From the NCBI GenBank assembly GCA_022837595.1, contig JALHFX010000040.1, positions 1 to 38,400 on the forward strand: a DNA stretch of 38,400 nucleotides, read 5' to 3'. The notes below the pieces were generated by a model. That model did no database searches and was not told the origin of the DNA. It saw nothing but the letters and a program-made list of their open reading frames with translations. The stretch is from Propionibacterium sp. GTDB lineage: Bacteria; Actinomycetota; Actinomycetes; Propionibacteriales; Propionibacteriaceae. Numbering within the stretch: position 1 is the first letter of the stretch; the number at the start of each line of letters is the position of its first letter. Position numbers and translations under genes: made by a program. Of the stretch, positions 15,326 to 22,409 are shown in pieces.

Positions 15326-16351
15326 ATGCTCATCGCACAGCGCCCGACTCTTACCGAAGAGGTCGTTACCGAAAACCGTTCACGGTTCGTCATCGAGCCG
15401 CTCGAACCGGGCTTCGGCTACACATTGGGCAATTCGCTGCGTCGTACGTTGTTGTCGTCCATACCGGGGGCAGCAGTCACGAGTATCAAGATCGAGGGTA
15501 ACCAGCACGAGTTCAGCACGCTGCCAGGCGTCGTCGAGGATGTCACCGAGATCATCTTGAACCTCAAGGCGTTGGTGCTGACCAGTGATAACGACGAGCC
15601 GGTTGCCATGTATTTGCGTAAGTCGGGTGCCGGCGCGGTAACCGCTGCGGATATCGCCGCTCCGGCCGGTGTAGAGGTGCTCAACCCCAACCTGCATATC
15701 GCTGAGCTGAATGAGAAGGGTTCCATCGAGATGGAGCTCATCGTCGAGCGTGGTCGCGGCTACGTCTCGGCAGCTCAGAACGAGAACCCGGACGCCGAGA
15801 TCGGTCGGATCGCGGTTGACTCGATCTACTCCCCGGTCACCAAGGTCACCTACAGGGTCGAGGCCACTCGTGTCGAGACCCGCACCGACTTCGATCGTCT
15901 GATCGTCGACGTGGAGACCAAGGCCGCGATCAGCCCGAGCGATGCCGTCGCTAGCGCGGGCAAGACGCTCGTCGAACTCTTCGGTCTGGCCCGCGAGCTG
16001 AACGTGGAGGCCGAGGGCATCGAGATCGGCCCGAGCCCGATTGATGAGCAGCTGGCTGCTGATCTGCAGCTGCCGGTCGAGGACCTCAACCTCACCGTCC
16101 GCTCCTACAATTGCCTCAAGCGTGAGGGCATCCACAGCGTGGGTGAATTGGTCGGACGCAGCGAACAAGACCTGCTCGACATTCGCAACTTCGGTTCGAA
16201 GTCAATCGAGGAGGTCAAGCAGAAGCTGGCTGAGCTCGGGTTGACCCTCAAGGACAGCGCCGGTGGCTTCGATCCGCTGGCTGCGGCTGACCAGTTCGCC
16301 GACGCCGCAGGCGATGAGGACGACGAGTTCATCGAGACCGAGCAGTACTGA
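15326..16351 (+). CDS. rpoA: RNA polymerase subunit alpha
   Basis: The alpha subunit dimerises to nucleate RNA polymerase assembly and contacts activators and UP elements. The 341-residue product has the N-terminal domain (EPLEPGFGYTLGNSLRRTLL, GAAVTSIKIEG, about residues 1-230). A flexible acidic linker joins it to the C-terminal helix-hairpin-helix domain (NLTVRSYNCLKREGIHSVGEL, IRNFGSKSIEEVKQKL, about 250-310) and an acidic tail. AAGGACACC before the ATG is the binding site. Confidence 0.98.
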   Translation: MLIAQRPTLTEEVVTENRSRFVIEPLEPGFGYTLGNSLRRTLLSSIPGAAVTSIKIEGNQHEFSTLPGVVEDVTEIILNLKALVLTSDNDEPVAMYLRKSGAGAVTAADIAAPAGVEVLNPNLHIAELNEKGSIEMELIVERGRGYVSAAQNENPDAEIGRIAVDSIYSPVTKVTYRVEATRVETRTDFDRLIVDVETKAAISPSDAVASAGKTLVELFGLARELNVEAEGIEIGPSPIDEQLAADLQLPVEDLNLTVRSYNCLKREGIHSVGELVGRSEQDLLDIRNFGSKSIEEVKQKLAELGLTLKDSAGGFDPLAAADQFADAAGDEDDEFIETEQY

Positions 16352-16380
16352 TCCCTCACTAATTATCTGGAGAACGAATA

Positions 16381-16917
16381 ATGCCCAAGCCAACCAAGGG
16401 CCCCCGCCTCGGCGGCAGCCCCGCTCACGAGCGGATCATCCTGGCCAACCTGGCCAGCCAGCTGTTCGAGCATGACCGCATCACCACCACCGAGACCCGC
16501 GCCCGTCGTGTGCAACCGCTAGCCGAGCGGCTCGTCAGCAAGGCCAAGCGCGGCGATCTGCACAACCGCCGGGTCGTCCGCCAGACGATCACCAACCCGG
16601 ATGTGCTGCACAAGCTCTTCGCCGAGATCGCACCGGCGATGGAGGGGCGCGAAGGTGGCTACACCCGGATCACCAAGATTGGCCCGCGCAAGGGTGACAA
16701 CGCTCCGATGGCCATCATCGAACTGGTGACCACCCCGGTTGCTTCGAAGAAAGCTGCCGAGAGTGCCGCGCAGGTTGCTGCCGCCATCGACACGGCCGCC
16801 GCCGACGAGGCGCTCGAGACCGCAACCGATGACGCCGCTGAGGCAGCAGCCGAGGCCGTCACCGAGGATGCTGCGTCCGAGTCCTCCGAGGAGGAGACCG
16901 AGAAGGCCGACGCCTGA
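16381..16917 (+). CDS. rplQ: 50S ribosomal protein L17 with Ala/Glu-rich tail
   Basis: L17 lies near the tunnel exit. Residues 1 to about 118 are the conserved core (MPKPTKGPRLGGSPAHERI, RITTTETRARRVQPLAERL, GYTRITKIGPRKGDNAPMA). Residues 119-178 are a low-complexity acidic tail of Ala, Glu, Asp, Thr and Ser. Such tails occur on actinobacterial L17 but their role is unknown. TGGAGAACG at 16370-16378 is the binding site. A strong terminator ends the operon. Confidence 0.97.
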   Translation: MPKPTKGPRLGGSPAHERIILANLASQLFEHDRITTTETRARRVQPLAERLVSKAKRGDLHNRRVVRQTITNPDVLHKLFAEIAPAMEGREGGYTRITKIGPRKGDNAPMAIIELVTTPVASKKAAESAAQVAAAIDTAAADEALETATDDAAEAAAEAVTEDAASESSEEETEKADA

Positions 16918-16939
16918 TCGTTCGGTATTGATCGCTGAG

Positions 16940-16981
16940 ACCGGCGGTGCCCCTGAGCGGGTGCCGCCGGTTTCTTCTTTT
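16940..16981 (+). terminator. Intrinsic terminator after rplQ
   Basis: ACCGGCGG (16940-16947) pairs perfectly with CCGCCGGT (16964-16971), and the stem can extend inward through two wobble pairs and three more G-C pairs. TTTCTTCTTTT follows directly. It marks the end of the alpha-type operon. Confidence 0.85.
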
Positions 16982-17040
16982 GCTCCCGAGACAACGGCCC
17001 AGCTCGTACACTCAGTAGGTCGTCTTCTTAGGAGGCTTGA

Positions 17041-18159
17041 ATGGCCAAGCTGCGCATTGCCCAGCTCGCCAACTTCGTCAGTGAGACCTCGGGCGGGATG
17101 AAGATCGCGATCGATCAGTTGGGCAGCGGTTACCTCGCCAGTGGGGCGGAGCGGATGCTGATCATCCCCGGGCCACGTGATCTGGTTACTGAGACCGAAA
17201 TGGGCCTTATCGCGCAAGTCCGAGCCCCGAAGATCTCGTCAACTTACCGGATGATCGCCGAGCCTGGGCGAGCCTTCGACGTCTTGGAACGATTCAGCCC
17301 GACCTCGGTGGAGAGCTCGGACAAGTGGACACTGTCGAAAGTTGGACGATGGGCCGCGCAGCGCGACATCGGCTCGGTGCTATTCAGCCATGAGCGTCTG
17401 GACGACATGGCCTCGGGCTGGGTGCGCTCGCAAAGAATGGCCAAGCCAGTCGTGGCAGCGATGAATCGGCGCCTGGCAGCCGGCTTTGACATCGTCGTGG
17501 TGACCTCCGATTATTCTGCGGGTGAATGGCGGGGCCTCGACGTCGACATGCGAAAGGTTCCACTCGGCGTCGATCTGGAGACCTTCAATCCGGACAAGGG
17601 TGCCCCGAGCCCGGGCCCGCGTCCCTTACAGCTGTGCTATGTCGGACGACTGTCCCACGAGAAACATCCGCAGCTGGGTATCGCCGCAGCCGCGGAGCTG
17701 CATCGCCTGGGCGTGGACTTCGAATTCCACCTCTACGGCGCCGGTCCCGACCTGAATGCGATGCGAGCTCAGGCAGGGCATGCGCCGGTCTTCTTCCACG
17801 GTTATGTTCGTGGACGCGACGAGGTCGCGCGCAGGCTGGCTTCGTCCGATATCTCGCTGTCGGTCAGCCCGACCGAGACCTTCGGGCTCGCGGTGCTGGA
17901 GGCGTTGGCGTGTGGAACCCCTGTCGTCACGGCCGACCGGGGCGGGGCGAGTGAGCTGATCACCTCCCGTTGTGGTGAATGGGGCACGCCGGATGCGGTC
18001 GGGATCGCGCAGGCCATCCAGCGACTGGCAGATCGGTTGTCGGATCAGGTGCGCACGGCAGCCCGATCACACGCGTGCGAGTACGACTGGCAGACGCCGG
18101 TCGCCCGAATGATGGAAATACATGAGCAGCTAGCGGAGAAAGGCAGGCGATCACGATGA
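17041..18159 (+). CDS. GT4-family glycosyltransferase
   Basis: The 372-residue protein has the two-domain GT-B layout of retaining glycosyltransferases that use nucleotide sugars. The N-terminal part carries the Gly-rich acceptor loop SETSGGMKIAIDQLG near residues 15-30. The C-terminal part has VPLGVDLETFNP, CYVGRLSHEKHPQLGIAAA and the E-x7-E nucleotide-sugar motif at E279 and E287 (PTETFGLAVLEALACGTPVV), then GGASELI. Acceptor and donor cannot be read from sequence; glycolipid or cell-wall mannosylation is a guess from the family. AGGAGG at 17030-17035 sets the start. It overlaps the next gene by 4 bases, so the two products probably act together. Confidence 0.88.
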   Translation: MAKLRIAQLANFVSETSGGMKIAIDQLGSGYLASGAERMLIIPGPRDLVTETEMGLIAQVRAPKISSTYRMIAEPGRAFDVLERFSPTSVESSDKWTLSKVGRWAAQRDIGSVLFSHERLDDMASGWVRSQRMAKPVVAAMNRRLAAGFDIVVVTSDYSAGEWRGLDVDMRKVPLGVDLETFNPDKGAPSPGPRPLQLCYVGRLSHEKHPQLGIAAAAELHRLGVDFEFHLYGAGPDLNAMRAQAGHAPVFFHGYVRGRDEVARRLASSDISLSVSPTETFGLAVLEALACGTPVVTADRGGASELITSRCGEWGTPDAVGIAQAIQRLADRLSDQVRTAARSHACEYDWQTPVARMMEIHEQLAEKGRRSR

Positions 18160-18857
18160 AGTTGAAACCGGCGTGCTGGGTTGCGGTGGCGGTCGGCACC
18201 ACGGCCGCGGTGTTCGCGCCAGTGGTGATTCGAGCACCGAAGCCGGCATTGAATTTGCCCGGGGATGTTCGTGATCTGCACGAGGCGATGGCCGACTGTG
18301 TCGATTCCAGACTCAATGGGTGGGAATTGGTGGATTATGCGACCAGGCTGGTGAGCGAGAAGTTCACTCGCTACTCGGTCTGGCATCTTTGGGAGAATTC
18401 CGGGATTGCGTTCAAGAACAGCCGCGGCTTTTCCGAGCAGTACAACCTGGCATTGGGGCGGATCCTATCGGGGCTCGGCTACGAGGTACAGGCGGTACAT
18501 GCCAAAGATGTGCGCTTCGAGCCGGAACGGCCGGATAGAGCCGGCTGGCGTAACGGGCATACCTGGCTGCGGGTCACTTATCGCGACGAAACCAAGGATG
18601 TGTGCGCGGCACGGACGTGGCATCGGGCTGGAGAAGTAAGTTTCGTCCCGCAAACGGAGGTGAAACCGGCGCGGATCTGGACGGGGGCTGTCGTCCGGCT
18701 GTGCTACGCCGGTCCGGTCACATATGAGGTTTGGAAGGCCTGGCTTTCCGGAGACCCTGTGCCGCGCTGGGTCTTCCGCGCGCTGGGTCTTCCGGAGCTT
18801 CCACGAGCAGCGCTAAGCCTGTATCCGTGCCAAGGCCCATCGGCGGATTCAGGCTGA
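18156..18857 (+). CDS. Transglutaminase-like protein lacking the catalytic cysteine
   Basis: Function not recognised. The 233-residue product has a hydrophobic N-terminal stretch (about residues 7-25) that could be a membrane anchor or signal. A middle region (RGFSEQYNLALGRILSGLGY at 90-109, GHTWLRVTY at 134-142, D148) follows the Cys-His-Asp layout of transglutaminase-like folds (typically G-x-C-x-x-[YF]...LG, then HxW, then D). Where the nucleophilic Cys should be there is S93; H135 and D148 are in place. It is therefore either an inactive scaffold, a serine variant, or only superficially similar. It starts with an ATG overlapping the glycosyltransferase stop (ATGA), implying coupled translation. 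The last 25 residues are low-complexity. Confidence 0.65.
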   Translation: MKLKPACWVAVAVGTTAAVFAPVVIRAPKPALNLPGDVRDLHEAMADCVDSRLNGWELVDYATRLVSEKFTRYSVWHLWENSGIAFKNSRGFSEQYNLALGRILSGLGYEVQAVHAKDVRFEPERPDRAGWRNGHTWLRVTYRDETKDVCAARTWHRAGEVSFVPQTEVKPARIWTGAVVRLCYAGPVTYEVWKAWLSGDPVPRWVFRALGLPELPRAALSLYPCQGPSADSG

Positions 18858-18879
18858 GCCGAGGGCCGAAGAAGGCCGA

Positions 18880-18941
18880 CTACCGAAATGTCCGCGCTCC
18901 AACGCAGCGGCTACCGATCTGTCCGGGCCCTATCACAGCGG
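18880..18941. repeat. Two contiguous 31-base degenerate direct repeats
   Basis: 18880-18910 and 18911-18941 each begin CTACCGA, contain TGTCCG at the same offset and end CAGCGG. They agree at 24 of 31 positions. A third, shorter unit of 19 bases (18942-18960) starts CTACCG and ends CAGCGG and forms part of the palindrome. The units share the 11-base core AGCGGCTACCG, present at 18906-18916, 18937-18947 and 18956-18966 and inverted at 18973-18983 and 18992-19002. Confidence 0.8.
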
Positions 18942-19003
18942 CTACCGGTAATTGCAGCGGCTACCGAACGTTCGGTAGCCGCTGCAATTACCGGTAGCCG
19001 CTG
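18936..19003. repeat. 68-base perfect palindrome (dispersed palindrome family, copy A)
   Basis: Bases 18936-18969 are exactly complementary to 18970-19003 with no spacer; the centre is CGAACGTTCG. An outer inverted repeat, CCAACGCAGCGGCTACCG (18899-18916) with its complement at 18992-19009, shows that the element extends to about 18899-19009. A second family member is at 25462-25525. The function is unknown; candidates are a bidirectional terminator or a REP-like mobile palindrome. Confidence 0.92.
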
Positions 19004-19047
19004 CGTTGGGGGTGGTGCACTTCGGGAGCTGCTGCACTGGTTGTGGC

Positions 19048-19072
19048 GGGGGCGGGGGCGGGGGCGAGCGGG
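19048..19072 (+). other. Potential G-quadruplex tract
   Basis: Three runs of five G separated by single C (19048-19064) are followed by CGAGC and GGG (19070-19072). This meets the usual four-run quadruplex pattern with very short loops on the + strand. It lies between the palindrome and the end of rpfB. The opposite strand is the corresponding C-rich tract. Confidence 0.55.
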
Positions 19073-19087
19073 TGCGCAAAATGCATG

Positions 19088-19128
19088 AGGGTGGGGGCCA
19101 CGCGGACGATGCGCGCGATCCCCACCCT
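19088..19128 (-). terminator. Hairpin downstream of rpfB
   Basis: AGGGTGGGG (19088-19096) pairs perfectly with CCCCACCCT (19120-19128) around a 23-base loop. On the minus strand it begins 30 bases after the rpfB stop and is followed by CATGCATTTTGCG, a weak T-rich stretch. It is a plausible rpfB terminator, and its long loop is the main weakness. Confidence 0.45.
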
Positions 19129-19157
19129 GCGAGTGGCTATCCTGCCGGATGTGAAGC

Positions 19158-20279
19158 TCAGCGTAGGCCGAGTTTGGCGGTGCAAGCGGGCCATGCGCCC
19201 CAGCCTTGAGCCGCCTGAACCTTTTCGGCGATGGCGATCTGCTGCTCACGGGAGGCTTGGTCGGCGGTCGCTGCATAGGCGGTGCCGCCATAGGCTGCCC
19301 AAGTCGAGGCGCTGAACTGCAAGCCGCCGTAGTATCCGTTGCCGGTGTTGATCGACCAGTTGCCGCCCGATTCACACTGCGCGATGGCATCCCAGGTGCT
19401 GCCGTTGGAGACCGACGGTGCGGGAGCTGTCGAAGTAGCCGGTGCTGTGGCCTTGGTCCCGACCCTGACCTCTCGGGTGACCGGTTCGCTCAGTACGGAC
19501 TCCGAAACTACGGTCCGAGATTCTTCTTCGCCATCGACTCGAACGATCTTGTAAACGACGCTCTTCTCGCCTTCCTTGCCGGCAGTGACCTCCTTGGTGG
19601 TGCCGCTGGCGAGGTCAGCATCGTCCTTGCTGACCGTCTCGAAGTCGATCGACTCCTTAACGGTTTCTTCAACAACCTCGACGCGGTTCACGGTGATGAC
19701 CATGCCCTCGCTCGCCACGGTATCGGTGCTGGGATCGACACGATCGTGCTCGCCAAGAACGATGTCATGCTCGTCGAGGATGTCGGCTACCGTCGGTGCC
19801 GCCGAGCGGGAATCAATGGTCTCGCCGTCGACGATGATCTCGATCTGCTTCGGGGTAGTCGCGACCAGCCTTAGGCCTTCGCGTCCCAGCGGTGCCGAGC
19901 GGGAGACAGACAGTCGTGTGTCCGGATCGTGCAGGCCGATCTCGTTGAGTGCGTCAGCCACGGTCGTTGCGGTCGTCCAGTAAACCTGTTCGTCACCATC
20001 GGCGACGACGGTCAGCTGACGCCCGTATTTGACGGTGATCGTCGTGCCATCCTCGATGGGGGTGTCGGCCGCAGGAGTCACCTCGTCCTTATCGGTGAGC
20101 GTGATCCGGTGTGCGTCCAGAGCATCTTGGACATCACTTCCCCAAACCGTCACCTGTTGCGGCTGACCGTCGAGGTGAAGTGTTACGTCCTTGTTCATCG
20201 CGCTTGCGTAGCTGCCGAAGCCGATCGAACCTGCAGCCACGGTACCGGCTACGATCCCGACAAGGGCTTTCCTGTTCAT
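19158..20279 (-). CDS. rpfB: Resuscitation-promoting factor, RpfB type
   Basis: A secreted peptidoglycan-cleaving enzyme that promotes regrowth from dormancy in actinobacteria. The 373-residue protein begins MNRKALVGIVAGTVAAGSIG, an N-terminal hydrophobic signal or anchor. Three DUF348 repeats follow (about 30-87, 88-144, 145-199), then a G5 domain (about 200-275), an Ala/Pro/Ser/Thr linker and the lysozyme-like Rpf domain (294-373). The Rpf domain has WDAIAQCESGGNWSINTGNG with catalytic E303, and C302 and C366 positioned for the known disulfide. The frame is open 144 bases further upstream; ATG 20279 is chosen for GGAGAG ten bases before it and for the signal sequence. It lies 62 bases after the related gene at 20342-21457 and is probably co-transcribed with it. 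Confidence 0.93.
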   Translation of the reverse strand: MNRKALVGIVAGTVAAGSIGFGSYASAMNKDVTLHLDGQPQQVTVWGSDVQDALDAHRITLTDKDEVTPAADTPIEDGTTITVKYGRQLTVVADGDEQVYWTTATTVADALNEIGLHDPDTRLSVSRSAPLGREGLRLVATTPKQIEIIVDGETIDSRSAAPTVADILDEHDIVLGEHDRVDPSTDTVASEGMVITVNRVEVVEETVKESIDFETVSKDDADLASGTTKEVTAGKEGEKSVVYKIVRVDGEEESRTVVSESVLSEPVTREVRVGTKATAPATSTAPAPSVSNGSTWDAIAQCESGGNWSINTGNGYYGGLQFSASTWAAYGGTAYAATADQASREQQIAIAEKVQAAQGWGAWPACTAKLGLR

Positions 20280-20341
20280 CTTCAACGGTCTCTCCGATTT
20301 CTTGGTTCGCATCGTTAGACGGTGTTCGCTCAACGCGATGC

Positions 20342-21457
20342 CTAGTACCAGCCATTGGCGTACGAGTGGGCGAGCGCTTGCTGCCAACTGCCGTAACGCT
20401 GTTTCACGTATTGGTCGCCCCACTTGAGGGCAACGACCGGATCACTCCAGTTGGCCCCCAGCTTGGAGCAGGGTAGTGCCTGCACGAGTCCGCAGGCGCC
20501 GCCGTTGGGGTTAACGGCATTCGGATTCCAGCTCGACTCGCGTTGGATCAGGATCTCTGCGGCTGACCATTCCGATTCGGGGATCCCTGCCGCGGCCATC
20601 CAATCGGCGTGGCTACCGGTGTAGTCGGTGATGCGGGTGCCGACGCTGATGCGCTCGTGCTTGGGTTCGGTAATGATTTCCTCGCGCACCGCCGTGCGGG
20701 ATTCTTCGACACCGTCGACGGTTACCACCTGATACAGGACGCTCTTCTCGCCGCGTTCACCTTCACTCGTAGCCTTGGTTACGCCTTTGGCAAGAGTCGA
20801 ATCTTCAGTGCGAATGGACTCGAAATCAACCGGCTCGGTCTCGTCGACCTCGGACACCTCAACCCGCTGTACCTTGATCTCGTCGCCTTCACGGAGCGCC
20901 GCGCTGCGCTCGGGGGAGACCCGGTCGTGAGTACCCAGCTTGATGCCGGTCTCATTGAGCAGGCTCTGGATATCGGCTGCGGTGGTGGTGATGCTTTTAC
21001 TTCCGCCATCAACGCTGAGCTGCACAACCTTAGGGGTGCTTGCATTGAAGGTCAGCCCTTCGCGGCCCAGGGGTGCAGAGCGATCGACTGACAGCCGAGT
21101 GGCCGGATCATGGAGGCCAACCTCGGCAAGTGCTTCGGCCACCGTGGTGGCCGTGGTCCAGAAGGTCTTCGACTCGCCATCGGTGATGATGGTGACCGGT
21201 CGTAGGTATTTGACCGTGATCTCGGTGCCGTCGGACAGCGGTGTATTGGTAGCGGGGATGATCTCGTCTGCTTCGCTTACCGCGATGTCGTGAGCGTCCA
21301 GCACGTCCTGCACTGTGGTTCCCCAGACGTGCACCGTCCGGTGTTCTCCGTCGACTGACAACTCGACTGCTTTGCTGAAGGCGCTGACTGCTCCGCCGAG
21401 AGTAAGTGAGCCTGCGGCTACGACACCCGCGACAACTGCTGTGACAGCTCGTTTCAT
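20342..21457 (-). CDS. DUF348/G5 protein with SLT-type lysozyme-like domain
   Basis: A 371-residue secreted protein built on the same scaffold as its neighbour: signal MKRAVTAVVAGVVAAGSLTL, three DUF348 repeats (about 30-86, 87-143, 144-199) and a G5 domain (about 200-275). The C-terminus is different: residues 282-371 (WSAAEILIQRESSWNPNAV, GGACGLVQALPC, then GDQYVKQRYGSWQQALAH) form a soluble-lytic-transglycosylase-like domain with E307 as probable catalytic acid. C322 and C330 are a possible disulfide. Long stretches such as RSAPLGREGL and WTTATTVA are identical in the two proteins, so they arose by duplication with exchange of the catalytic end. GGAGAAG is 8 bases before ATG 21457. It probably cleaves peptidoglycan. 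Confidence 0.88.
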   Translation of the reverse strand: MKRAVTAVVAGVVAAGSLTLGGAVSAFSKAVELSVDGEHRTVHVWGTTVQDVLDAHDIAVSEADEIIPATNTPLSDGTEITVKYLRPVTIITDGESKTFWTTATTVAEALAEVGLHDPATRLSVDRSAPLGREGLTFNASTPKVVQLSVDGGSKSITTTAADIQSLLNETGIKLGTHDRVSPERSAALREGDEIKVQRVEVSEVDETEPVDFESIRTEDSTLAKGVTKATSEGERGEKSVLYQVVTVDGVEESRTAVREEIITEPKHERISVGTRITDYTGSHADWMAAAGIPESEWSAAEILIQRESSWNPNAVNPNGGACGLVQALPCSKLGANWSDPVVALKWGDQYVKQRYGSWQQALAHSYANGWY

Positions 21458-21500
21458 GAGTTCGTCTTCTCCAGTGTGCTGGACGATTCGGACGAGTCTT

Positions 21501-21529
21501 AGCTTAGCGAAAACCTGAGAATAATCCAA
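21501..21529 (-). promoter_or_regulatory. Candidate promoter of the G5 muralytic gene pair
   Basis: On the minus strand TTGGAT (21529-21524) and TAAGCT (21506-21501) are 17 bases apart, about 44 bases ahead of the start codon. The region is unusually A+T-rich and carries AACCT-type repeats. The -35 matches 4 of 6 positions and the -10 only about 3. Confidence 0.3.
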
Positions 21530-21610
21530 GAAAACCTAAAGAGTCTCCTAAATGGCCTGGTCGTAACGGGTTGCAATTTCTTAGGTTCTCTCAGATCGGA
21601 CCCGCACGGC

Positions 21611-21642
21611 AAGCGCCCCCGTCCGGGTGGACGAGGGCGCTT
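21611..21642 (-). terminator. Hairpin after sodA
   Basis: AAGCGCCCCCGTCC (21611-21624) and GGACGAGGGCGCTT (21629-21642) pair over 14 positions with one mismatch around a 4-base GGGT loop. It starts 21 bases after the sodA stop on the minus strand. No T-run follows, so it resembles the U-poor terminators common in high-GC actinobacteria. Confidence 0.6.
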
Positions 21643-21663
21643 CTCGTGAAATCTTGGAGGTTC

Positions 21664-22266
21664 TCAGCTGGCCGAGGCCTTTGCGAAGCGCTCGGCGACA
21701 TCAGCCCAGTTGACGATATTCCAGAACGCGGTGACGTAGTCAGCCTTCACATTCTTGTACTGCAGATAGAAGGCGTGCTCCCACATATCCAGCAGCAGAA
21801 GCGGCACCGATCCTACCGGCAAGTTGTTTTGCTGGTCGTAGAAGGAGAGCGTGTTCAGGCGACCTGCGATGGGATCGAAGACAAGCGCGCCCCAGCCGGA
21901 GCCCTGAATAGACTTGGCTGCCTCGCTGAACTGAGCGCGGAAACCCTCGAAGGAGCCGAAATACTCGTCGATCGCAGCCGCCAGCTCGCCGTCGGGACGC
22001 TCAGCAGCGTTCGGAGTGAGGTTCTTCCAGAAGACGCTGTGGTTGGTGTGACCACCCAGGTTGAACGCGAGATCTTTCTCGAGCTTGCTGATGGCACCGA
22101 AATCGCCCTTGTCGCGAGCTTCGGCGAGCTTATCCAAAGCAGTGTTGGCGCCGTCAACGTAGGCCTTGTGATGCTTGTCGTGGTGCAGTTGCATGATCTC
22201 GGCACTGATATGAGGCTCCAGTGCGCCGTAGTCGTAATCGAGATCAGGCAGGGTATAGATGGCCAT
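21664..22266 (-). CDS. sodA: Superoxide dismutase, Fe/Mn family
   Basis: Converts superoxide to hydrogen peroxide and oxygen. The 200-residue product has the metal ligands H28 (QLHHDKHH), H76 (GGHTNHSVFW), D160 and H164 (LLDMWEHAFYLQY). It also has the family segments LPDLDYDYGALEPHIS and AFWNIVNWADVAERF. From memory it is close to the cambialistic enzyme of Propionibacterium shermanii. Position 145, where that enzyme and M. tuberculosis SodA have His (DHQ), is Gln here (YDQQNNLP), which may shift metal preference towards Mn (inference). The open frame extends 84 bases upstream; ATG 22266 is chosen for GAGAGGAAG upstream and family alignment. Confidence 0.95.
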   Translation of the reverse strand: MAIYTLPDLDYDYGALEPHISAEIMQLHHDKHHKAYVDGANTALDKLAEARDKGDFGAISKLEKDLAFNLGGHTNHSVFWKNLTPNAAERPDGELAAAIDEYFGSFEGFRAQFSEAAKSIQGSGWGALVFDPIAGRLNTLSFYDQQNNLPVGSVPLLLLDMWEHAFYLQYKNVKADYVTAFWNIVNWADVAERFAKASAS

Positions 22267-22372
22267 AGTCGCTTTCTTCCTCTCCCAATCGGGGTCTGGT
22301 GATGGTTCCCGGAAAGTGAAGCCGGGCGCCGTTTCCAAGTACAGCGACACCCGGCCCCAGGTTTATTCCGAT

Positions 22373-22404
22373 TCGGACCGGAACGAGTCCACCATGCGGT
22401 CCGA
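22373..22404 (-). terminator. Weak hairpin after the CsbD-like gene
   Basis: TCGGACC (22373-22379) pairs with GGTCCGA (22398-22404) around an 18-base loop, directly after the CsbD-like stop on the minus strand. There is no T-run. It is in the right place for a terminator between the CsbD-like gene and sodA. Confidence 0.3.
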
Positions 22405-22409
22405 TGCAC

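Larger units (their letters stand above)
18858..19157. other. 300-base convergent intergenic region with repeats
   Basis: This gap separates the transglutaminase-like gene (+) from rpfB (-). It holds, in order, two contiguous 31-base degenerate repeats, a perfect 68-base palindrome, a G-run tract able to form a quadruplex, and a GGGTGGGG hairpin that may terminate rpfB. Reading frames that run through it are built from the repeats and are not considered genes. Confidence 0.8.

Noticed and set aside
15380..16168. Minus-strand open frame inside rpoA (262 codons)
   Set aside because: Antisense to a secure rpoA; no start signal or family match.
18880..19009. CRISPR array
   Set aside because: The repeated units are contiguous, unequal (31, 31, 19 bases) and inverted on one side, with no unique spacers and no cas genes.
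18731..19209. Several open frames running through the repeat region
   Set aside because: Their sequences are translations of the GCGGCTACCG repeats and the G-run tract; they lack ribosome binding sites and normal codon use.
19784..19800. Further copies of the GGCTACCG palindrome core in rpfB and its neighbour
   Set aside because: Single short matches inside coding sequence without the inverted partner; expected by chance at this base composition.
21458..21663. Cyclic di-AMP (ydaO-type) riboswitch ahead of the Rpf-type genes
   Set aside because: Such riboswitches precede some actinobacterial rpf genes, but the visible 206-base spacer is short, A+T-rich and shows no matching multi-stem core that I can recognise.
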